Origin: JBOIBN01 sp050739575
GTDB lineage: Bacteria; Pseudomonadota; Gammaproteobacteria; JAKDMP01
DNA length: 47,829 bases
Assembly: GCA_050739575.1 (NCBI GenBank)
Contig: JBOIBN010000009.1
Coordinates: forward strand, 1 to 47,829
Reading direction: 5' to 3'
Positions 7,732 through 14,322 of this stretch are shown here, one piece after another (position 1 is the stretch's first letter; every line of letters starts with the position of its first letter). The translations under genes and the position numbers were made by a program. The notes under the pieces are model-generated. The model saw only the letters and a program-made list of their open reading frames with translations, did no database searches and was not told the origin of the DNA.

Positions 7732-8897
7732 TAGCGGGAGGGCTTGCCGTTTTCGTATTCAGCCTGCTCGCGACGGGCTGCATGGCCTCGACGCCTGTTT
7801 CGGGTGCGAACGCCGTTCAAGGTCGGCATACGTCTTCCGCCAAGGTTGTTGCGAATGCCGATGTGTCCCGGCAAGAGTCGCAATCGGATTCTGAGCTTCC
7901 GCCCTACTGGCCGTGGCGCGGCGTAACCATGGTCTATACCGGTGCCAGCGGTCCTCAGCCTTCGGATATTGACGAATTCGTCAATCAATTTGGAATCAAC
8001 AGTGTTCATCTGTATCCGCATCTCCTGAAGTTCGGCCCGAGCCAAGGACTGAGCGATTCGCAGGCGTGGAGCCAAGCCATGCAGTGGCTGGACGTAATGA
8101 TCGCTGAGTGCAGGAAAGATCACGTTATTGCCATCGTTCATTTGAGATCGTTTCCGAAACCCGGGGGCGGCTATTACAATCAGCATCTGGCCAGTTTCTG
8201 GAATAACCCGGCCGCCGTCAACGAGATTTATACCCAGGTCGCGGCACTTGTGAAGCATCTCGATTCGTACGGCAACGATCTGGTGGCATTCGACATCATC
8301 AGCGAACCCGTCATGAAAACGTCATTCGGCGTCGAATCCCCGCCAGGATGGGATGGGATACAGAAGCGCATCATCCAGACGATTCGGGCGAACGACCCCG
8401 GGCGCTGGGTGGTCGTGAAACCGGGCCCCTGGGGTGGTGCGATCGGGTACGGGGACTTTTCGCCATTACCTTTCCCGCGGCTTGTGTACAGCGTCCACAT
8501 CTATGCGCCGAATGCCTATACGCACCAGGGGATACACGGCAATCCGGTCGGAGTTCATTATCCCGGCAAAATCGGCAGGCGTTATTGGGACAAACAAATG
8601 TTGGAAACAGTCCTCTCGCCGGCCATCAACTTTCAAAACCGTTATAACGTACTGGTATGGGTAGGAGAATTCAGTGCGGTGCGCTGGGCGCCCGGCTCGG
8701 ACCAATATCTACGCGACCTGGTCAGCATCTTCGACAGTCATGGCTGGGGTTGGTCGTATTTCAGTGTCGGCGGCTGGAATGGTTGGGATCCCCGCTACGA
8801 CGCCTCGTACACTTCCGGAAGCAGGGCGGATATGACGGGAGCCAAGTCGCCGCGTTGGCAAACGCTTCACACGCTGTTCGGGGAAGGTGGAAACTGA
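7695..8897 (+). CDS. GH5-like glycoside hydrolase lipoprotein, copy 2
   Basis: A 400-residue paralogue of the preceding protein. It has a lipoprotein signal peptide ending in LLATGC (Cys29) and the same GH-A barrel. The two proteins align without gaps from the Cys to about residue 370, so the key residues share numbers: Ser203-Glu204 in IISEP as acid/base region and Glu325 in VWVGEFS as nucleophile. The first 40 residues after the Cys are low-complexity and differ strongly, as expected of a membrane tether. Differences cluster in the tether and in loops such as residues 78-87 and 248-280, so the two copies may differ in cleft shape and substrate. The gene follows copy 1 after 61 bp and ends the cassette; the next gene is convergent. 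It arose by tandem duplication. Confidence 0.8.
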   Translation: MANSFAHPLYHLIAGGLAVFVFSLLATGCMASTPVSGANAVQGRHTSSAKVVANADVSRQESQSDSELPPYWPWRGVTMVYTGASGPQPSDIDEFVNQFGINSVHLYPHLLKFGPSQGLSDSQAWSQAMQWLDVMIAECRKDHVIAIVHLRSFPKPGGGYYNQHLASFWNNPAAVNEIYTQVAALVKHLDSYGNDLVAFDIISEPVMKTSFGVESPPGWDGIQKRIIQTIRANDPGRWVVVKPGPWGGAIGYGDFSPLPFPRLVYSVHIYAPNAYTHQGIHGNPVGVHYPGKIGRRYWDKQMLETVLSPAINFQNRYNVLVWVGEFSAVRWAPGSDQYLRDLVSIFDSHGWGWSYFSVGGWNGWDPRYDASYTSGSRADMTGAKSPRWQTLHTLFGEGGN

Positions 8898-8963
8898 CCT
8901 CGATTAGAAATGCCTGCGGATGCTTGAACGCGTAGGGCCATCGGCGGCCTGTGATCATGCGAG

Positions 8964-9875
8964 CTAATCGAAGACAGGTTCGGCGGGTTCCGTGAGTGGT
9001 CCGGCCGGGAATACCGTGGACGCTTCGAAGACGGGTCCGTCCACGCAGACGCGCTTCATGGCCGGTCCGTTTGCGGTGAGGACTTCCACCGTGCAACCGG
9101 CGCAGCCGCCCACCGCGCAGGCCATGTATTCTTCGAGTGCAACTTGGCAGGGCAGGCCGTAGCGGCGGGCGAGCGCAGCGGTGGCGGCGAGCATCGGCGT
9201 CGGCCCGCAGGCGTAGAGCGCGAGTTTGTCGCGTTCAACCGGCGTCAATTTTTCAATCACGGCGGCGGCGAGCTCGGTTACGAAGCCGCGGAAGCTGCCG
9301 GGAATGTCGGCCAGACTGGCAAGACGATTGGGAATCGCGCTGACTTCCAAGCGCGCGATGGCGTCGCTTGCGTTCGTGGGCGCACCGGGTAACGGTAAGG
9401 CCGCGGACCCGGTTGCAAAGGGAAACGGCACTTCGGAACCCGTCACGACCCATGGCGGTGATTCGCCCGCGGCGATCAAGGTCTGCGCGAAATAAATCAT
9501 CGGCGGAATGCCGACGCCCCCGCCCAGCAGCAAACGCCGCGGGCGATCGGGCAGCGTCGTGAAGCTGTTGCCGATCGGTCCGATCAGGCTCACGGCATCG
9601 CCCGGTTCGAGCCGCGCGAGATTCACGGTGCCGTGACCGACTTCCTTGAACAGCAACTCGATCTCGCCGCGTTCGGCATCGGCGCTCATGAGCGACATCG
9701 GCCGGCGCAGCAGCCACTCGGGCCCGCAGTCCACGTGTACGAAGCTGCCCGCTCGTGCGCCGACGGCAATCTCCGGCGCGGCAAGCGTGAGCACGTGCTG
9801 CGCGCCGGGATGACGCTCGTGGGCCAGAACCCGGCCGACGGCGACGTGGATGTTGCCGCGTTCAGCCACGGCCAT
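8964..9875 (-). CDS. pyrK: Dihydroorotate dehydrogenase electron-transfer subunit PyrK
   Basis: A 303-residue ferredoxin-reductase-like protein with an FAD domain, an NAD-binding domain and a [2Fe-2S] cluster domain. Visible are RRPMSL (residues 58-62, flavin-binding), LLGGGVGIPPMIYFAQ (NAD site), LYACGPTPML and the cluster cysteines Cys253, Cys258, Cys261 and Cys277 (C-x4-C-x2-C-x15-C) in EEYMACAVGGCAGC...RVCVDGPVF. This is the PyrK pattern. In class 1B dihydroorotate dehydrogenase, PyrK passes electrons from the PyrD flavin to NAD+. Its start overlaps the end of pyrB by 14 nt, which supports a role in pyrimidine synthesis. A PyrK here is unusual, since most gammaproteobacteria use the quinone-linked class 2 enzyme. 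No pyrD is in the window. Confidence 0.87.
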   Translation of the reverse strand: MAVAERGNIHVAVGRVLAHERHPGAQHVLTLAAPEIAVGARAGSFVHVDCGPEWLLRRPMSLMSADAERGEIELLFKEVGHGTVNLARLEPGDAVSLIGPIGNSFTTLPDRPRRLLLGGGVGIPPMIYFAQTLIAAGESPPWVVTGSEVPFPFATGSAALPLPGAPTNASDAIARLEVSAIPNRLASLADIPGSFRGFVTELAAAVIEKLTPVERDKLALYACGPTPMLAATAALARRYGLPCQVALEEYMACAVGGCAGCTVEVLTANGPAMKRVCVDGPVFEASTVFPAGPLTEPAEPVFD

Positions 9876-10806
9876 GCGCTGCCTCGGCCAGCCAGGCGAA
9901 TACCGCCATGCGCACAGCGACTCCGTTTCGCACCTGCTCGCGGATCAGGCTGCGCGGCCAGTCGGCAAGTTCGGCGTCCAGTTCCACCCCCCAATTGACG
10001 GGTCCCGGATGCAACAGCAGCGCGTCGGGCTTGGCGTAGCACTCGATTCGTTCGATGCTGAGACCGTAGCGTTCGCGGTAATCGCGGGGATCCGGGAACT
10101 CGGCCGCCGCCATCCGCTCGCGCTGGATGCGCAGCGCGATCACGACGTCGGCATTGGCGAGTCCACTCGCGAGTTCGGTCGTTGTCGTGCCCGGCAGTTC
10201 CCCCGGTGCGGGCAGAAACGCGTCCGGGCCCACCAAGTGCAGTTCATCCACGCCGAGCTGCGTGAGCGCGGTAATGGTAGAACGCGCAACGCGCGAGTGA
10301 ACGATGTCGCCGATCACTGCAACCGTGAGCCGGGCCAGCTCCGGGCGATGCAGGCGGATCGTGAATGCGTCGAGCAGTCCCTGAGTCGGATGCGCGTGCG
10401 TGCCTTCGCCGCCGCTGATCAGGCAGGTGCCGGCCGGCAGTTCGCCCGTGAGCGTGCGCATGATGCCGTTCTCGCCGTGACGCAGTACGAAGAAACGGAC
10501 TCCCATCGCCGCCAGGGTGCGGAACGTTTCGCTCAGGCTTTCGCCCTTGACCCGCGAGGAGAACGGCTCGTCGAAGGCGATGACATCGGCACCGAGACGC
10601 CGCGCGGCCAGCTCGAAGGAAAAGCGGGTGCGTGTGCTCGGTTCGCAGAAGACAAGCGCAACCGCCTCGCCCGCCAATTGTTTGCGATGGGCTGTCGCCG
10701 CATCGGATGCGATGAAGCCCTCGGCGGCCTCAAGCAGGTCTTCGAGCGTCCCGCGATCGAGATCGGAGAGCGCGATCAGCGCACGGGCGGGTGCGTTTTC
10801 ATTCAT
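9862..10806 (-). CDS. pyrB: Aspartate carbamoyltransferase, catalytic subunit
   Basis: PyrB joins carbamoyl phosphate and aspartate, the committed step of pyrimidine synthesis. The carbamoyl-phosphate loop FCEPSTRTRFSFE is intact, as are the mobile SSRVKGES loop and HPTQGLLDAFT. An upstream in-frame ATG exists at 10842, but I choose the ATG at 10806: GGAG stands 7 nt before it, and the protein then begins MNENAPARALIALSDL, as usual in the family (314 residues). The C-terminal motif reads LLHPGPVNWGVEL, with Trp where related enzymes normally have Arg (HPGPxNRG). The start overlaps the ruvX stop by 8 nt, and the end overlaps pyrK, giving an operon ruvX-pyrB-pyrK. No regulatory pyrI is seen. 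Confidence 0.93.
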   Translation of the reverse strand: MNENAPARALIALSDLDRGTLEDLLEAAEGFIASDAATAHRKQLAGEAVALVFCEPSTRTRFSFELAARRLGADVIAFDEPFSSRVKGESLSETFRTLAAMGVRFFVLRHGENGIMRTLTGELPAGTCLISGGEGTHAHPTQGLLDAFTIRLHRPELARLTVAVIGDIVHSRVARSTITALTQLGVDELHLVGPDAFLPAPGELPGTTTTELASGLANADVVIALRIQRERMAAAEFPDPRDYRERYGLSIERIECYAKPDALLLHPGPVNWGVELDAELADWPRSLIREQVRNGVAVRMAVFAWLAEAAHGRG

Positions 10807-11233
10807 GTTCCGGCTCCGCGAGCCAACCGCTGAGAATCTCACGTGCCGCCCCCGCGTTCAGCTGGTCGCGATCCGTGCGGCGCATACCCGCCGCGCGACC
10901 GTCGGCGAGCGACGCGCGGGCGGCCTCGGTCGAGAGTGCCTCGTTCCAGAGGCTGGCGCGGCAATTCGTACGGCGGCCGAGTTGTTCCGCGAACTCACGC
11001 GCTGCGCCGGCGAGCGGCGCTTCGCGGCCATCGAGATGGCAGGGCAGGCCGACGACCAACCGGGCCGGCCGCCAGGTCGCGACCAGCGCCTCCAGTTCGT
11101 CCCAGGGTGGTACGCCGCGCGCACTTACCCGTAGTGTCGTGAGCGGCCGGGCCGACCCGGTCAGCGTCTCGCCCACGGCGATCCCGATTCGCCGCCGGCC
11201 GAAATCGAAGCCCATCACCGTTTCCGCCACCAT
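10799..11233 (-). CDS. ruvX: YqgF/RuvX family RNase H-fold protein (pre-16S rRNA nuclease)
   Basis: A 144-residue RNase H-like protein of the YqgF family, an essential family involved in maturation of the 16S rRNA 5' end and once proposed as a Holliday junction resolvase. It has the first catalytic strand MGFDFGRRRIGIAVG with its Asp, the central RLVVGLPCHLDG and a late Asp in RRTDRDQLNAGAA. The usual DER after the second strand is replaced by WNEALST, keeping the Glu. The start could be 11233 (ATG), 11230 (GTG) or 11215 (ATG, MGFDFG); a GAGGG lies directly before the first. Its place beside the YqgE/AlgH gene and pyrB matches the order in pseudomonads. Confidence 0.9.
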   Translation of the reverse strand: MVAETVMGFDFGRRRIGIAVGETLTGSARPLTTLRVSARGVPPWDELEALVATWRPARLVVGLPCHLDGREAPLAGAAREFAEQLGRRTNCRASLWNEALSTEAARASLADGRAAGMRRTDRDQLNAGAAREILSGWLAEPEHE

Positions 11234-11313
11234 CCCTCGCCCGTATCTGGGCAGCGCAGTTTATCAATCAACGGACTAGCCAGATCCCAGGCCCCAGCTC
11301 CCAGACCCGATCC

Positions 11314-11868
11314 TCAAGCGTGACCCGGTTCCCCGGAAAGCCGGATCGAATCAACCCCGATTGCCGCCGCGGCACGTTGCCAGCGTTCTTCAGGCGGAGT
11401 TTCAAACAACAGTTCGGGCGAAACCGGGGTGTCCAGCCACGCGTTTTCCACGAACTCGCCTTCGAGTTGACCCGGTCCCCACCCGGCATAGCCGAGTGCG
11501 ACCAGGAAGCGCTTGGGTCCCTCCCCGCCGGCGATGGCGGCAAGTAAGCTTTCGGAGGCCGCCACCGCCAGTGCCGGACCCACCGCAAGCGAACCCTCTT
11601 CCAGGGTCGGCGCCTCGTGCACGACAAAGCCGTGTCCGGTTTCCACGGGTCCGCCGGAGAATACGGTTTGCGCCGCGAGCCCGGGGCGGTTCAACGGCAG
11701 ATCGAGTTGCTGCAGAATCTGGCCGAGCCGCAGGCGCAGCGGCCGGTTGACGACGAGCCCGAGCGCGCCCTGTGCGTTGTGTTCGCAGACGAGGATCACG
11801 CTTCCGGCGAAGTTGGGATCGGCGAGCGTCGGCATGGCGAGCAGCAGCCGGCCGGCGAGACTCCGCAT
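11314..11868 (-). CDS. YqgE/AlgH family protein
   Basis: A DUF179 protein of 184 residues from the ATG at 11868; a TTG at 11889 would add seven residues but has no ribosome site. Family motifs are LLLAMPTLADPNFAGSVILVCEHN, GALGLVVNRP, VFSGGPVETGHGFVVH and GYAGWGPGQLEGEFVENAWL. The structure is a known single-domain fold, but the biochemical role is not settled. The name AlgH comes from effects on alginate regulation in Pseudomonas. Adjacency to ruvX is strongly conserved in gammaproteobacteria. It probably begins the transcript that continues into ruvX, pyrB and pyrK. Confidence 0.88.
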   Translation of the reverse strand: MRSLAGRLLLAMPTLADPNFAGSVILVCEHNAQGALGLVVNRPLRLRLGQILQQLDLPLNRPGLAAQTVFSGGPVETGHGFVVHEAPTLEEGSLAVGPALAVAASESLLAAIAGGEGPKRFLVALGYAGWGPGQLEGEFVENAWLDTPVSPELLFETPPEERWQRAAAAIGVDSIRLSGEPGHA

Positions 11869-11914
11869 CGTGGCGTCCGTTGCGCTCAAGTTTCAAGTAC
11901 CCGTCGCGTTTGCG

Positions 11915-12847
11915 TTAATCATGAATGACATGATTGCCGGCGGCACGCAGCAAGGCGGGCAGACCCTTGGGGCCGGCCATGTGTTCCACGCCGACCACGA
12001 CGAAACAGGTATCGCCGTCGGCCAGGCAGTGTTCGAGCACGCCCATCCAACTCTCATTGCGTTGATCGAGGAGGGTTCGTCGCAACTGCGGATAGCCCGC
12101 AAAGTCCTCGCGTTGGATGTTTGCAAGCTTTGCGAGATCGCCGCTGCGCCACGCCGAGTGTAGTTGTGCGAGTTCGTTCGCCGCGTGTGGGGCGTCCTGC
12201 AGGGTTTGCAGCAGGAAACGGCGCTGGAGTGCGGGCGCCATGGCGTCGAAAAAATCGAGCTGTCCGGCAAAGGTTTCCAGCCCCGTGATCGGCATCTGCC
12301 GTTTTTGGGCCAGCCCGGAAAAGTAGCGGTCCACGCCGAGGTCGGCTTGATAGCCTGCGTTGCTCGCCAGCCGATCCGCAACTTCGACCGCGGCGAGCCA
12401 CGGCTTGAAATTGCTGTAAAGACCGAGATTAATCCCGGCCTTGTGAGCGAGTGCCTGCGCGCGATCCCAGTCGCCGTTCATGGCGCCGGCGAGAGTTTGC
12501 CCTTGCGGCAGAAAGCCTTTTTGTCTGACGATGTCTGCCGTTTTCTCCGGCGAGATTGTCGCGAGATTGAGTTCCTCGACCAGTCGATTGGAGTGTGCGA
12601 AGGCATCGTTCATGGCCGCCGGGAGCGGATAGTCGGCAGGCTCGAGTGCATGCATGGCGCCTGCGAGGTAAAGCACGTGTCCGTGTCCGTCGCTGACCTG
12701 CCAAAGCGGCAATGGGCCGGAAGCGGCGTAGGCCGGCAGGGCCGTGAGCGCAGCAAGGCAGGTAGCGGCAAAAAATGCGGCGCCGATTCGTATGTGTGAT
12801 GTGCAGCGCCGTGCGTTGACGGAGTAATTTCCAGGCATCGTCTGCAT
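11915..12847 (-). CDS. TraB/GumN family secreted protein
   Basis: I place the start at the ATG at 12847, one base after the stop of the upstream phosphoesterase gene. A second ATG three codons on (12838) is equally possible. The 310-residue product has a signal peptide (IRIGAAFFAATCLAALTALPAYA) and then a TraB/GumN domain (PF01963). Its two paired motifs are LAGAMHALEPADYPLP at the N terminus and VVVGVEHMAGPKGLPALLRAAG at the C terminus, each with the GxxH signature of this family. Members are related to Tiki-type metalloproteases, so a periplasmic metal-dependent protease is possible. Between them is a helical region with KPWLAAVEVAD and ETFAGQLDFFDAM, usual for the family. The role in this organism is unknown. 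Confidence 0.85.
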   Translation of the reverse strand: MQTMPGNYSVNARRCTSHIRIGAAFFAATCLAALTALPAYAASGPLPLWQVSDGHGHVLYLAGAMHALEPADYPLPAAMNDAFAHSNRLVEELNLATISPEKTADIVRQKGFLPQGQTLAGAMNGDWDRAQALAHKAGINLGLYSNFKPWLAAVEVADRLASNAGYQADLGVDRYFSGLAQKRQMPITGLETFAGQLDFFDAMAPALQRRFLLQTLQDAPHAANELAQLHSAWRSGDLAKLANIQREDFAGYPQLRRTLLDQRNESWMGVLEHCLADGDTCFVVVGVEHMAGPKGLPALLRAAGNHVIHD

Positions 12848-12848
12848 T

Positions 12849-13655
12849 TTACGCTGTACCCCGCAGACGCCGAACGCGGGTGTGCACGCCGCCGTCGCCG
12901 TCCAGCCGGAGCAGGCGCCAGGCGGGACGGTGATCTTCGATCCGGGGCCGCTCGGTCCGCGGCACGAACTGGGCGTAGGTGGAAGGTGCCGTGTAAAGCC
13001 TTGCGCCGGCAAAACGTCGGTACGCAGCCTGGTGGACGTGACCGGCGAGCACGAGACGCACGGCCGGGCGAGCGGCAATCCAATTGGCGAGCCACTCGGC
13101 ACCTTCGAATCCCATGGCATCGAGCCAGGGACTGCTGAGCGAGACAGGCGGGTGATGCAGGGCCACGAGCACCGGCGCGTGCGCATCGTCCGCGAGCACA
13201 GCAGCAGCGGCTTGGAGTTCTTCGGACCGCAGCCGTCCGCCGTCCCGGCCCGCAACATGGGTGTTGAGCAGCACGAGTCGCCAGCCGCCGGCGCGCATCA
13301 CGATGGGTTGGGAGCCGAATTCCGCGGCGAGCGTCGCGGGATCGTCGTGATTGCCGGGGATGAGGCGAAGCGGGCAGGCGATACCGCTCAGTGCGGCGCG
13401 CACGGAGCGATAGCTTTGCGCGTCGCCGTCATTGGTCACATCGCCGGTGATCAGGACGAGATCGGGCGCAAAACGGGCGACGTCTGCGAGAACCCGGGCG
13501 AATTGGCGGTATGGCGCGACGCCCATCATCCGGCCCTGTTCGTTTCCGAGCAGGTGGAGATCCGAAAGATGGGCGATTGTGAGCGTGCGCGAACCGCCGT
13601 CGGGTGGGTTCTTGCCGTTAGAATGACTAACTTCCCGAAGTTTGTCCGATGCCAT
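12849..13655 (-). CDS. Metallophosphoesterase (calcineurin-like, CpdA type)
   Basis: A 268-residue class III phosphodiesterase. All five metal-ligand motifs are present in order: AHLSDLHL (D-x-H), LITGDVTNDG (GD), LIPGNHDD (GNHD), ALHHPPV and LAGHVHQ (GHxH). This pattern fits CpdA/Icc-like enzymes that split cyclic nucleotides or other phosphodiesters, but the substrate is not determined. The start is the ATG at 13655, the last ATG, GTG or TTG codon in frame before the first motif. Its start codon overlaps that of the divergent O-methyltransferase in the palindrome CATG, so no separate intergenic promoter region exists. The TraB/GumN gene follows after one base and is probably co-transcribed. 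Confidence 0.88.
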   Translation of the reverse strand: MASDKLREVSHSNGKNPPDGGSRTLTIAHLSDLHLLGNEQGRMMGVAPYRQFARVLADVARFAPDLVLITGDVTNDGDAQSYRSVRAALSGIACPLRLIPGNHDDPATLAAEFGSQPIVMRAGGWRLVLLNTHVAGRDGGRLRSEELQAAAAVLADDAHAPVLVALHHPPVSLSSPWLDAMGFEGAEWLANWIAARPAVRLVLAGHVHQAAYRRFAGARLYTAPSTYAQFVPRTERPRIEDHRPAWRLLRLDGDGGVHTRVRRLRGTA

Positions 13656-14322
13656 GTCCGCCCGCACGCTGCCGCTGACCGACGCACTATACAAATATCT
13701 GCTTGAGCATTCACTGCGCGAACCGCCGGTTCTCGCTCGTCTGCGCGAAGAAACGCAGGTGCTGGCACAGGCGAACATGCAGATTTCACCCGAGCAGGGG
13801 CAGTTCCTGGCCCTGCTCGTGCGCCTGATCGGCGCCCGCCGTTGTCTCGAAGTTGGCACCTTCACCGGCTATTCGAGCACGTCCGTCGCGCTCGCGCTGC
13901 CGCGCGACGGACGAGTGACGTGTCTCGATGTGAGCGAGGTGTGGACCGCCCAGGCGCGCCGGGCCTGGCAGGAGGCCGGTGTTGCGGACAAAGTCGAATT
14001 GCGTCTCGCGCCGGCGCGAGAAAGTCTGGTCGCGTTGATTGCCGAAGGTGCCGGCGGCAGTTTCGATTTCGCGTTCATTGACGCCGACAAGGCGAACTAT
14101 CTTCATTACTACGAGGCGGCGCTCGTACTGCTCCGGCCCGGTGGGCTGCTCGCCGTGGACAACACCTTATGGGGCGGGAGCGTCGCCGATCCGGCGGATA
14201 GCCGCGAAGACACCGTGGCGATTCGTGCCTTCAACGCTGTGCTGCACGCCGACGAGCGCGTGGATGTTTCGCTGGTTCCGATCGGCGACGGGCTCACGCT
14301 CGCCCGCAAACGCGAGGCATGA
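13654..14322 (+). CDS. SAM-dependent O-methyltransferase (caffeoyl-CoA OMT-like family)
   Basis: A 222-residue class I methyltransferase of the PF01596 family. Motif I is CLEVGTFTGYSS; the metal site is likely formed by the FAFIDADKANY segment and VDNTLWGG. MQISPEQGQFLALLVRLIGA is the usual N-terminal cap. I choose ATG 13654 (MSARTLPLTDALYKYL), which matches the way family members begin; a TTG at 13642 would add four residues. Enzymes of this family methylate catechol-type hydroxyls with a divalent cation, but the bacterial substrates are mostly unknown. The stop overlaps the leuS start (ATGA), so it is probably the first gene of an OMT-leuS-lptE unit. Confidence 0.87.
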   Translation: MSARTLPLTDALYKYLLEHSLREPPVLARLREETQVLAQANMQISPEQGQFLALLVRLIGARRCLEVGTFTGYSSTSVALALPRDGRVTCLDVSEVWTAQARRAWQEAGVADKVELRLAPARESLVALIAEGAGGSFDFAFIDADKANYLHYYEAALVLLRPGGLLAVDNTLWGGSVADPADSREDTVAIRAFNAVLHADERVDVSLVPIGDGLTLARKREA

